Below are positions 15,884 through 24,067 of a DNA stretch of 64,000 bases, in pieces (positions within the stretch are counted from its first letter, which is position 1; the number at the start of each line of letters is the position of its first letter). The notes below the pieces were generated by a model. The model made no database searches, was not told the DNA's origin, and worked only from the letters and a program-made list of their open reading frames with translations. A program made the position numbers and the translations under genes. The stretch spans positions 1 to 64,000 of the forward strand of contig CAYFLK010000003.1 in NCBI GenBank assembly GCA_964344035.1. Reading direction: 5' to 3'. Source of the stretch: UBA1014 sp964344035. GTDB taxonomy: Bacteria > SAR324 > NAC60-12.

Positions 15884-16770
15884 ACTTTTACACCCCCCGG
15901 GTCCATCTCGGTTGCATTTACATCCGGAGCTATTTTCGCAAGTGAAATTTCCTCGGAGCCGAGCAGTACTGATCCGTCGCCTGTTTCATAATACAGGACC
16001 GGCTTGATGCCCAGTGCATCCCGGAAAATCCCAATTTGCTCCGGTGTGCAGGCGATGATGGTAAACACTCCGTCGAATTCTTCCATGGCCTTGTGAATGG
16101 CCGCTTCAAGATCGCCCCCGTTTTCATTCATCTGAAAGGCGACAAACTGGACGGCCATTTCGGAATCATTATTGGTCTTGAAACGCACCCCCTTGGCTTC
16201 CAGGTTTCTTCTCATGTTAAAATAATTGGTGAACTGACCATTGTGGACAATGCTCAATTCTGGATGCAGGCTTGAAATGAATGGGTGGGCGAAATTGATA
16301 TTTTCAATGCTCTCTGTCGCCAGCCTGACATGGCCGACGCCGTGGGTGGCGGGTCCGAAGCTGAAACGGTGGCGGGCCTCCAGATCATGGGCGGTCCCCT
16401 GGTCTTTATAAATCTTGATATGTTTCCCGATGGAGTGAACGCATAACCCTGGGTGTGTATCGATTTCATGATGAAGTGCATCGATTTCCGATTCCGCGGT
16501 GTCGATGGAGGCTTCGAAGAAATGAAAAATGCCTACACCCTTGTAAGTCCTGGGGTTTGCAGCCTTCCCAAATTTTTCAAGAATGCCGGTCAAAACAGTC
16601 TCGCTCCGAGGGTCCTGAAAAGAAACCCGCAGCTGTATTTCGTCGCGTACTTCATAGACGGCAAATCCGGTAGCGTCCCTCCCCCGATGCTCTATTTCAC
16701 CAAGCATTTCAATCAGGGCGGGGCCTAAACCGGTGGTTTCCCTGGAAATTATTCCCGCAAGTCCACACAT
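15871..16770 (-). CDS. Class II glutamine amidotransferase subunit, set 1 (MgsA/GlxB-like)
   Basis: A 299-residue class II glutamine amidotransferase that begins MCGLAGI, giving the Cys2 nucleophile, and carries the HRGRDATGFAVY loop near residue 29. It has a strong GGAGG ribosome site eight bases before the ATG. Its closest neighbour upstream is the glutamine-synthetase-like gene, 27 bases away, which could supply its amide substrate. It is equivalent to the set 2 gene at 12910-13830. Confidence 0.85.
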   Translation of the reverse strand: MCGLAGIISRETTGLGPALIEMLGEIEHRGRDATGFAVYEVRDEIQLRVSFQDPRSETVLTGILEKFGKAANPRTYKGVGIFHFFEASIDTAESEIDALHHEIDTHPGLCVHSIGKHIKIYKDQGTAHDLEARHRFSFGPATHGVGHVRLATESIENINFAHPFISSLHPELSIVHNGQFTNYFNMRRNLEAKGVRFKTNNDSEMAVQFVAFQMNENGGDLEAAIHKAMEEFDGVFTIIACTPEQIGIFRDALGIKPVLYYETGDGSVLLGSEEISLAKIAPDVNATEMDPGGVKVWNI

Positions 16771-16797
16771 GACAATGACCTCCGCGAGTAATGAGGA

Positions 16798-18129
16798 TTA
16801 AAGGTGGTAGGAATATTCATTGAACTCCCAATCCGTCACAGCGGTCTTGTAGCGGTTCTCTTCCTTTTCTTTCAGCGCGATGAATGCTCCGATCAGTTCC
16901 GGGCTGAACCTTTCGTTCATCATCTTGTTGGATTTCAATTCTTCGATTGCATCCCGGAGATAAAATGGAACTTGTTCATACTGTCCGGATTCATCGTGAT
17001 AGATGTCGTAACCGGCGGGTTCTCCCGGATCGGTTTTGTTTTCAATGCCGTCGAGTCCTGACGCAAGTGTTGCGGCAATGGCAAGGTAGGGATTTGCGGA
17101 AGCACAGGCGGCCCTGTTTTCAACCCTTGCCCCATCTTCCCTCTCATCTGGGACCCGGCAGTAGACCGTCCGGTTGTCTCCGCCCCAGGCAATAAAATAG
17201 GGTGCAAAGGAATCCTGGACGAAACGCTTGTAGGAGTTGATGGTCGGGGCCAAAAAGGCAGACATCCCCTTTGCATGCGCCAGCTGACCGCCTATGAAAT
17301 GGCGCTGCAGATCCGACATTCCGTTTTTACCTTCAGGATCATGAAACACGTTCCGGTTATCTTCACTGCGGACCAGCGACTGGTGGATGTGGTAACCGTT
17401 TCCCCCGCCATCATTTTTTGGACGTCCCATGAATGTGAGGTGCAGCCCGTTCTGCATTGCCAGTTCCTTGCAAACATACTTGAAGGTGAATGTCTGATCG
17501 GCCATCTTCAATGCTTCTTCATGTTTCCAGTTCACTTCATATTGACTGGGAAAGAATTCGTGGTTCAGATAGATGATATCCAACCCCAGCTCCAAGCAAG
17601 TGTTTTGAATGTTCCTCAGGATCCCCTGCCGGTCAACAGCAGGGTTGACCTGGTAGACGCAAGAGGGAGCGGAGTTGTAGTTTTCATTCCCGTTTGCCGG
17701 GTCGAAGAGCATGAATTCAAGCTCGGAGGCGGCAACTGCCTTGAATCCTTTTTCTTCGTATTGGGAAAGGATTTTTTTCAGCGCACCTCTCGGGTCCGCG
17801 GGGTGCGGCTGATCTCCAAGGTAAGTATCGCCGATAATCCTGGCGGTGTGGGGCTGGTGGGGGAGAACCGCAAATGTATCGAGGTCCGGGCGAACCTTCA
17901 TGTCGGACCAGCCGGTTTCGCTGCCGCAGCCTCCTTCTACCGCGATATCATTTGACAGGTCAACAATGTAGGTTGCTTCAGCAAAATGCAGACCTTCTTC
18001 AAGGGTGGCCTGCAACCTGCCGGCGGGTATCAGCTTGCTGCGGCAAATGCCGTGAAGGTCGGGGAAATCGATCCTGATCGAATCGATGTCGGCGGCTGCC
18101 ATTTTTTCTTGAACCTCTTTGTAATCCAT
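16798..18129 (-). CDS. Glutamine-synthetase-family enzyme (GlnT / gamma-glutamylmethylamide synthetase-like)
   Basis: This 443-residue protein is an ATP-dependent glutamate-amine ligase of the glutamine synthetase superfamily. Visible active-site segments are SELEFMLFD (metal-binding glutamate), GNGYHIHQSL (in place of the usual NGSGMHCH-type loop) and ARVENRAACASANPYLA. Length and type resemble GlnT and gamma-glutamylmethylamide synthetase, which couple glutamate to ammonia, methylamine or other amines. Its position immediately before two Mgs-like synthase sets supports formation of a gamma-glutamyl amide in this operon. It is the first gene of the operon, with AGAGGA before the ATG and a promoter with a palindromic operator about 110 bases upstream. 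The amine substrate cannot be fixed from sequence. Confidence 0.85.
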   Translation of the reverse strand: MDYKEVQEKMAAADIDSIRIDFPDLHGICRSKLIPAGRLQATLEEGLHFAEATYIVDLSNDIAVEGGCGSETGWSDMKVRPDLDTFAVLPHQPHTARIIGDTYLGDQPHPADPRGALKKILSQYEEKGFKAVAASELEFMLFDPANGNENYNSAPSCVYQVNPAVDRQGILRNIQNTCLELGLDIIYLNHEFFPSQYEVNWKHEEALKMADQTFTFKYVCKELAMQNGLHLTFMGRPKNDGGGNGYHIHQSLVRSEDNRNVFHDPEGKNGMSDLQRHFIGGQLAHAKGMSAFLAPTINSYKRFVQDSFAPYFIAWGGDNRTVYCRVPDEREDGARVENRAACASANPYLAIAATLASGLDGIENKTDPGEPAGYDIYHDESGQYEQVPFYLRDAIEELKSNKMMNERFSPELIGAFIALKEKEENRYKTAVTDWEFNEYSYHL

Positions 18130-18236
18130 ATTTTCCTCTCATAATGATTGTTGTAAAAAATAAGCGTATCAAGGTATAGTCAATAATATCAGTTAGATGA
18201 CTATAGTATCTTGTGGGATGAATATTTGTTCAGCAA

Positions 18237-18266
18237 TACATAGGACGTTTGTCCTATATTTGTCAA
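18237..18266 (-). promoter_or_regulatory. Promoter with embedded palindromic operator for the 12-gene operon
   Basis: On the minus strand there is a -35 box TTGACA (plus-strand 18261-18266) and an 18-base spacer before TATGTA (18237-18242), about 110 bases upstream of the glutamine-synthetase-like start codon. A perfect inverted repeat, ATAGGAC-GTTT-GTCCTAT (18240-18257), fills most of the spacer, the classic position for repression. The divergent gene 240 bases away encodes a TetR regulator, the obvious candidate to bind it. The rest of the AT-rich 18130-18496 gap holds no supported gene. Confidence 0.6.
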
Positions 18267-18496
18267 GAGTTTTTTCCCCAAATGAATTAGGATTATGTGT
18301 CAGAAGATTGCAATTGGCTTTTTACTTTGCGGCGGGGGATAATTCATTAAACTCCTACCGAGGAGATACAAGAAAGCCAGCGATCAACCTTCTCGTAAAA
18401 ATCGTGGAGTTATCGTCTTCAGCGGTCGAGCCATTTGACGGACATTCCGCGATGTTTGAATTTGTGCACTGATTTTTTTATTTGGAACATTCACTC

Positions 18497-19138
18497 ATGG
18501 GGAACCGGACATTGTCGAAACAGGAAAAGAAAAATTCCCTGCGCGCAAGAAACGCTTCTTACGACAAGGGACAGATACGCATCGAGAACATACTCAATGC
18601 CGCAAAGGAAGTCTTTGTCCAGGAAGGATACAACAAGTTTACTTTAAGGCAGATCGCCCTGAAGGCAGGTATAACAGTTGGGAATCTCAACTATTATTAC
18701 AAAACGAAAGATTCACTTTTCAGGGACCTGCTGGATATGATCCTGCAGGCATACCTGGATGAATTTGACAGGGTCATCAAGGCCAGCGGTGAGTCTCCCA
18801 GGGAAAGGTTCATTTCAATCATCAATTATCTCATCCAGGATTTGAACAACCCCCAGACAACCAGGTTTTTCCCTGAATTGTGGGCGCTGGCGAACCACAA
18901 CAAATATGCGGCAAAACTGATGGAGCAGATGTATGTCGAGGAACGACGGGTTATCTATGAACTGATCAGCGATGTGAACCCGAACCTGGATGAACAGCGG
19001 AAAAAAGAAATTACACTTTACATTTCCTGTTCGATCGAGGGTATGACGATGTTTGTCGGTTCAGAGAAAACGCATGAATCGATGCTGGAAGCCATGAAGA
19101 AAACCGCATGCGAGAGTTTTATGAGCCTGCTGAACTGA
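18497..19138 (+). CDS. TetR/AcrR-family transcriptional regulator
   Basis: A TetR-type repressor of about 213 residues. The amino-terminal helix-turn-helix is clear: ENILNAAKEVFVQEGYNKF followed by LRQIALKAGITVGNLNYYY. The C-terminal ligand domain is not specific enough to name an inducer. I start at the ATG at 18497 (MGNRTLSK); a TTG at 18482 would add five residues, and neither has a good ribosome site. The gene is divergent from the 12-gene operon, and a perfect palindrome overlaps that operon's promoter, so it probably controls it. It converges on the thiolase gene with a 119-base gap that holds nothing recognisable. Confidence 0.85.
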   Translation: MGNRTLSKQEKKNSLRARNASYDKGQIRIENILNAAKEVFVQEGYNKFTLRQIALKAGITVGNLNYYYKTKDSLFRDLLDMILQAYLDEFDRVIKASGESPRERFISIINYLIQDLNNPQTTRFFPELWALANHNKYAAKLMEQMYVEERRVIYELISDVNPNLDEQRKKEITLYISCSIEGMTMFVGSEKTHESMLEAMKKTACESFMSLLN

Positions 19139-19257
19139 TTGGGTATTTCCTCACAGCACGCGGTTTATTCATTATTCGGGTTGACAAATCAGCCTGCCTG
19201 CAAGTGTGGGTGATGCACCTGAACCTCAGCTTTAACAGACATGACTGAAATGATCTC

Positions 19258-20448
19258 TCAACTCACTTTCAGGGCTATGGCCGCGGCGGTGTCTCCCGCG
19301 GCACAGCCTCCCACCAGCAGGGTCCCACCACCGGCGAGTACGGTTTCTTCGATAGCCTCGATGACGAGCCTGCCGACTGTTGGTCCCTGGGGATGTCCAT
19401 AGATCAGTGAACTGCCGTAGTTGTTGAAACCTTCCGCGTCGATCCCCATTTCCCTGGCAAGGTAGACGTCGTTGCCCGCGAAAGGGTTGTGTGTTTTCAA
19501 CGTGGTGAGTTCGCCGATTTTCAGTTCTGCGTTCTCCAGCGCCATTTTCACCGCAGGCACCACAGCCTTGGCCATGTATGCCTTTTGCGTGCGCGCGTAT
19601 CCGTAACCGAGGACCTGGATATTCACCCCCGGATCAACACTCAATTCACTGGCATGGTCCTGGGTGGTGACAGTCAGTGCGCAATGTCCATCCGCTGGAT
19701 GGGTTTGCGACCCAAATGTGTGGATCCCTTCCGGAATAACCGGTTTCAGGTGTCCCAGTCCTTCCTCGGTTGTTTCCATCACCCCTTCATCGGCATCGAT
19801 CTCTATTGTCTTCTTCCTGGAGACCTTGATGGAAACCGGGAACATGTAGCGTTTCTGAAAAGCACGCTCGTCCGCCAAGGAATCCTGGTATTGCTGGTAG
19901 CGTCGCAGGGAAAGACGGTCGCATTTTTCACGCGTCATGCCTGCTTCGCTGGCGACGTTTTCCGCGGTCTGGATCATCGCCTCACCGGCCCAAGGATCAC
20001 GGTTGAAGTTGTCCATTACCCAGTTTTCAGAAATCACTTCTCCTCCCGGACCCGGAGGATTGGGCCATACGCTGTGAGGGCCGTTGGAACAGCGGTCCGC
20101 CATCAGGCAGAACACTGTCTGGTGGAGACCTGTTTCCACTCCCATTGCCGCCTGGTACAGGGAAATGGTCGAAGTGGAACAGGCCTGGTTGATCATGATT
20201 CCGGGAATTCCCTCCGCACCCAGGAGTGCCGCCGCCCAGGGTCCTCCATAAAACCCGTGTTTCTGGTGTACGGTGTTGCCCAGGAAGAAGTAATCGAACC
20301 GGTCCGCTTCCCATTGCTTGTGCTCAAGCCAGCGGCGAGCGGTTTCCGCGGCAAGTGCGATTGCGTTTTCGTTGGCCATGCTTCCCTGCCAACGGGCGAA
20401 AGGGGAACTGTAATACCCCCGGTACGGGATGAAGGCTTTTCTCAACAT
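19258..20448 (-). CDS. Thiolase-family protein (acetyl-CoA acyltransferase)
   Basis: A 396-residue thiolase. The nucleophilic cysteine is in NQACSTST near residue 88, the active-site histidine in YGHPQGPTVG near 349, and the second cysteine in VGGCAAGDT near 384. I use the ATG at 20448, which has GGAG ten bases upstream; the TTG at 20457 sits too close to that site. It is the last gene of the benzoate cluster, where a thiolase would cleave 3-oxoadipyl-CoA to succinyl-CoA and acetyl-CoA. It is not a close match to textbook PcaF, since the histidine and cysteine motifs are variant, so another 3-oxoacyl-CoA is possible. Confidence 0.8.
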   Translation of the reverse strand: MLRKAFIPYRGYYSSPFARWQGSMANENAIALAAETARRWLEHKQWEADRFDYFFLGNTVHQKHGFYGGPWAAALLGAEGIPGIMINQACSTSTISLYQAAMGVETGLHQTVFCLMADRCSNGPHSVWPNPPGPGGEVISENWVMDNFNRDPWAGEAMIQTAENVASEAGMTREKCDRLSLRRYQQYQDSLADERAFQKRYMFPVSIKVSRKKTIEIDADEGVMETTEEGLGHLKPVIPEGIHTFGSQTHPADGHCALTVTTQDHASELSVDPGVNIQVLGYGYARTQKAYMAKAVVPAVKMALENAELKIGELTTLKTHNPFAGNDVYLAREMGIDAEGFNNYGSSLIYGHPQGPTVGRLVIEAIEETVLAGGGTLLVGGCAAGDTAAAIALKVS

Positions 20449-20547
20449 TTTGCTCAATCTCCTTGACTGAATGGGTGATGTGATTCAAGCCGGTCCGGGT
20501 TCCCGTTCCAGCCATTCTGCTGATTCTGCCTCCTTTTTCTGAACCGG

Positions 20548-21300
20548 CTAGCGCCAGAACCCGTCCTCGTCGATCCGGTGCAGCGCCTCGATTTCCAGTG
20601 ACGAGGGCGGTTCGGTTTCCCGGACTTCCGGTAGCGTATGCAGGTCCCATCCGGTTTGTTCAAGCACTTCTGAGATGGTGTGCCCGGGGTGTACCGAATC
20701 AAGATGCAGCTCATTGTCCGGACCGTGGGGACGAAGGATCGCCCGGTCCGTAATCAGCGCCGCGGGACCTCCCTGCAAGCCGGTTTTTTTACGGCTGTCT
20801 CCTCCTCCCAGGTAACCCGGAGAGGTGATGTAACCGACGCGTTCTACCAACCTGCGAGGTTCATGGTTCATGATCGCCACCAGGCGTTTGGACATGGCGG
20901 CAATATCAGCGGCGCCCCCGGAACCTGGAAGTTTCACTTTGGGTTGGCTGAACCCGCCGATATAGGAACTGTTAATGTTGCCGAAACGGTCGATTTCAGC
21001 CCCTCCAATGAAACCAGTATCGACATGTCCGCTTTGCAGTTGCCCCATCACCTGGACCAAGCCGCTGGCCCAAGCCGCGCCCTGCTGATTGGGTGGGTCG
21101 GCCATCGTGTAGAGCATGCCCGGGGCCGGTACATCCCGGACGATGCCGCACTCAAACAGGCCCACGGCATTTGGTGCGTGAGTGAGCTTGGCTACACCAA
21201 ACGCCGTGATCGGCAGGCGCATGCCGACGAAAACCACTTCAAGATCATGGATTTCGCGCGCGGCCGCGATGATCATCAGTTCCTGTGTTGAGTATTCCAC
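20548..21300 (-). CDS. CoA-transferase subunit B (GctB/CatJ-like)
   Basis: A 250-residue beta subunit of a class I CoA-transferase of the glutaconate/3-oxoadipate type. The segment VGLFECGIVRD near residue 46 holds the glutamate expected to carry the CoA thioester; KLPGSGGAADIA is another family block. The start is GTG; the family's usual amino terminus (YSTQELMIIAAAR) begins right there, which supports it despite a poor ribosome site. It follows subunit A by 50 bases. In the cluster it may activate or exchange CoA on a dicarboxylate such as 3-oxoadipate. Confidence 0.82.
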   Translation of the reverse strand: MEYSTQELMIIAAAREIHDLEVVFVGMRLPITAFGVAKLTHAPNAVGLFECGIVRDVPAPGMLYTMADPPNQQGAAWASGLVQVMGQLQSGHVDTGFIGGAEIDRFGNINSSYIGGFSQPKVKLPGSGGAADIAAMSKRLVAIMNHEPRRLVERVGYITSPGYLGGGDSRKKTGLQGGPAALITDRAILRPHGPDNELHLDSVHPGHTISEVLEQTGWDLHTLPEVRETEPPSSLEIEALHRIDEDGFWR

Positions 21301-21350
21301 TGTTCAGAACCCGGGTTGTCTTCAATCAAACTTCAGCGTTCTTGTTATTT

Positions 21351-22274
21351 TCATTCTGCTGAATAATTTACCGACGCGGAGAGTTTGTAATCTCTGATGC
21401 GTAACCGGTCCAGACCAGGACCGAGTTTTACGCAATATGCTTCATGGTCTGGAACATCCAGCACCCATTCGTCCAGCCACTGCAAGAATCCTTTTCTTTC
21501 CCTGGAGATGCGGTGGTATTCATTGAAAAAAGCGTTGTCACGTTTCCACTTTCCGGTCATCGGCGAGGGATGAGTGGATGCAGGGACATGGCAGACGGCA
21601 TGGACACGGTACCCCGGGAACAAAACCCGGTTTGGGTCGGAGGCGATTATTTCCGGTGGGACGATCTCATCCGCAATAGCCACCACTTTACGTGATGCCA
21701 GCGCTGCTTCCTGGATAACCCCGAGGTTTCCCCAGAAATGGCAGTTGCCCATCAGGTCAGCGCGCTGGACGGAAAGCACAGCAACATCCGGATTGAGGGG
21801 GGGGACCTGTACGAGCGGGCCGGAATAGCAGTGAAACGGGTCCTCGGCAACGCGGAAAGCAGGGTTAGAACGAAGGATGTCTGACCCCAGCAAAGTGCGT
21901 ATGGGGACATAGGGCAATCCATATGCCCCTGCCATTAAAGCCATGCCGAGGGAGAAATTGGAATGATCGCGGACCTTATGTAGATGAGGAACCCCCTTTT
22001 CAAGCGCCCGCCGGTAGTTGTGTGCGAGACCCCCGGATACATTTCCGACCCACGCCCCGGTGATTTCTGCCACGCATCCGGCGCCGATCAGCAGGTCGGT
22101 AGACATGTCTGAAATCGGCGCAATGATGTTCAGGTCGCGTCGCCGCAGGCGGATGATTTCATGGGAAGCGGCAAACGGAATGCACGCTTCCAGTCCGGCG
22201 CCAAGGACCACGGAACATCCATCCTTCACGGTTTCGGCAATCGCCTCTCGCAGCGGTTTCAGCTTGTTCCGCAT
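21351..22274 (-). CDS. CoA-transferase subunit A (GctA/CatI-like)
   Basis: A 307-residue alpha subunit of a class I CoA-transferase similar to glutaconate CoA-transferase subunit A and CatI. Family blocks include LLIGAGCVAEITGAWVGN and RDHSNFSLGMALMAGAYG. It pairs with the beta subunit 50 bases downstream and follows the benzoate-CoA ligase gene after 21 bases, so the cluster is probably one transcript. The standard box pathway yields CoA thioesters throughout and does not obviously need a CoA-transferase, so its role here is open. Confidence 0.82.
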   Translation of the reverse strand: MRNKLKPLREAIAETVKDGCSVVLGAGLEACIPFAASHEIIRLRRRDLNIIAPISDMSTDLLIGAGCVAEITGAWVGNVSGGLAHNYRRALEKGVPHLHKVRDHSNFSLGMALMAGAYGLPYVPIRTLLGSDILRSNPAFRVAEDPFHCYSGPLVQVPPLNPDVAVLSVQRADLMGNCHFWGNLGVIQEAALASRKVVAIADEIVPPEIIASDPNRVLFPGYRVHAVCHVPASTHPSPMTGKWKRDNAFFNEYHRISRERKGFLQWLDEWVLDVPDHEAYCVKLGPGLDRLRIRDYKLSASVNYSAE

Positions 22275-22295
22275 GTCTGTGCACGGCGTGAAGTC

Positions 22296-23879
22296 TCAGG
22301 CGGACCGCAGTTTAAAACGCTGGATCTTGCCGGTGGCTGTTTTAGGCAGTTCACCCACAAAATGGATCCAGCGCGGATATTTGTACGGTGCGAGTCCACT
22401 TTTGCAGTGAAGCAGCAGGTTTTCCGCCATTTCATCCGATGCCTCGCCGGTATCATTGAGGACAACATGCGCTTCTGGTTTAACCAGGCCCACGTCATCA
22501 GCACGTCCGACTACGGCGGCTTCCAGCACCTGGGGATGTTCCACCAGCTTTGCCTCGATTTCAAAGGGTGAGCACCAGATCCCCCCGACTTTCATCATGT
22601 CGTCGCTGCGTCCGCCATAAACGAAATAACCTTCTTCGTCCTGATGGTAAGTGTCCCCGGTGTTGAGCCAGCCGTCTACAATTGTGGCGGAAGTGCGTTC
22701 CGGATTGTTCCAGTAATACTTGCAGGTGGAATCGCCCATTATCCAGAGGCGACCTTCATTGCCTGGGCCGACATGCTCACCTTTTTCGTCTACGATTTTT
22801 GCCTGGTATCCCGGGGTCATGCGCCCGCTGGTGCCCGGTTTAAAATCGTCCGGGCGGTTGGAAATGAAGATGTGCAGCGCTTCCGTGGAACCGATGCCGT
22901 CCAGAATCATTGTCCCGGTTTTTTCCTGCCAGCGTCGGAAAATGTCAGCGGGCAGCGCTTCACCGGCAGAAACGCAAAACCGCATGGAAGACAAGTCAGG
23001 AGTCGCCTTTTCCAGCGCCTGAAGCTGTGCCGCGTAAAGAGTAGGCACGCCGAAATAAAGTGTGGGACGGAATTTTTCGATGACCTCGAAGGTGCTGTCG
23101 GGCGTAGGCCTTGCGGGATACAGCACCGAGGTCGCTCCGGCCCACAGGGGGAAGGTCATGGCGTTGCCGAGACCGTACGCGAAGAACAGTTTTGCGGCGG
23201 AAAAACAGACGTCATCTTCCCTGACCCCCAAGGTGTCCATTCCGTAGTGCTGGCTGGTGACGACCATGTCCCGGTGGCTGTGCACCGTGCCCTTGGGTCG
23301 TCCGGTTGTACCGGAAGAATAAAGCCAGAAACAGTCATCAGTGGAGGTTGCCGAAAAAGGTTCTATAGCGCTGCTGGAACTGTCCAGCAAAGACAGGAAC
23401 CCGTCGCCTTCGGCGTCGACGCAATAGACTTGCCCTGGTTTGCGGGATGCCAGTTCAAGCGCGGGTTCGACTTCGGAAGCAAATTCAGGAGAATAGACTA
23501 GCCCCGCGCACTCGGAATCTTCGATCATGAAAGTGTAATCCTGTGCGCGCAGCAGGGTGTTCAGCGGAACCGGGACAATCCCCGCCTTAATCGCGCCCCA
23601 GAAAAGGTAGAAGAACTCGGGACAGTCCTTGATCACCATCAGTATCCTGTCTCCACTCGCAAGTTCCAGGTTTTTCAGCGCGTTGCCGCACTGGTTAACC
23701 TTTTCGGCAAGCCGCGCATAAGTTACTTCTTCGCCGACGGCGGTGCGGATCGCAACCTTCTCGGAACGCCCCTCATCCAGATGACGGTCGATGAAGGGAA
23801 CCGCGACATTAAAAACTTCGGCATAAGTTATGTTTGCCGGGCTGGTTGAGGAGTCAACCGTTATCGTGTGTTTTCGCAT
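22296..23879 (-). CDS. bclA: Benzoate-CoA ligase family AMP-forming ligase
   Basis: A 527-residue acyl-CoA synthetase of the ANL superfamily that activates an aromatic acid with ATP and CoA. The phosphate loop YSSGTTGRPKG is near residue 187, the adenylate motif DGIGSTEALHIF near 327, and the catalytic lysine is in KTATGKIQRFKL at the C-terminus. Length and the substrate-pocket segment KLFFAYGLGNAMTFP match benzoate-CoA ligases. It lies downstream of boxC and boxB, which use benzoyl-CoA. A 188-base gap without visible features separates it from boxB. Confidence 0.88.
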   Translation of the reverse strand: MRKHTITVDSSTSPANITYAEVFNVAVPFIDRHLDEGRSEKVAIRTAVGEEVTYARLAEKVNQCGNALKNLELASGDRILMVIKDCPEFFYLFWGAIKAGIVPVPLNTLLRAQDYTFMIEDSECAGLVYSPEFASEVEPALELASRKPGQVYCVDAEGDGFLSLLDSSSSAIEPFSATSTDDCFWLYSSGTTGRPKGTVHSHRDMVVTSQHYGMDTLGVREDDVCFSAAKLFFAYGLGNAMTFPLWAGATSVLYPARPTPDSTFEVIEKFRPTLYFGVPTLYAAQLQALEKATPDLSSMRFCVSAGEALPADIFRRWQEKTGTMILDGIGSTEALHIFISNRPDDFKPGTSGRMTPGYQAKIVDEKGEHVGPGNEGRLWIMGDSTCKYYWNNPERTSATIVDGWLNTGDTYHQDEEGYFVYGGRSDDMMKVGGIWCSPFEIEAKLVEHPQVLEAAVVGRADDVGLVKPEAHVVLNDTGEASDEMAENLLLHCKSGLAPYKYPRWIHFVGELPKTATGKIQRFKLRSA

Positions 23880-24067
23880 GGAACCTCCCTGTGATTTCCA
23901 TTTTGATAAATTTCGGGATTGCCTGCGTGGAACTGCTCAAGTTTTTCAAAACCTTGAACAGGCATTACAGCATTTAAAACAGGTGCGGACCAACAGTTTT
24001 CAAGTCTGAATCCAAACATGCATATTCGCAAAAAAAGGGGAAACCGGAAAGTTGAAAAAGCCGTGGT

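Noticed and set aside
18197..18472. 91-residue open frame in the gap before the TetR gene
   Set aside because: It has no ribosome site, an AT-rich low-quality composition, and overlaps the promoter and operator of the divergent operon.
20548..22274. Reading the CoA-transferase pair as IpdAB steroid ring hydrolase
   Set aside because: The beta subunit keeps the transferase-type glutamate segment (FECG) and GctB blocks, and no steroid genes are near.
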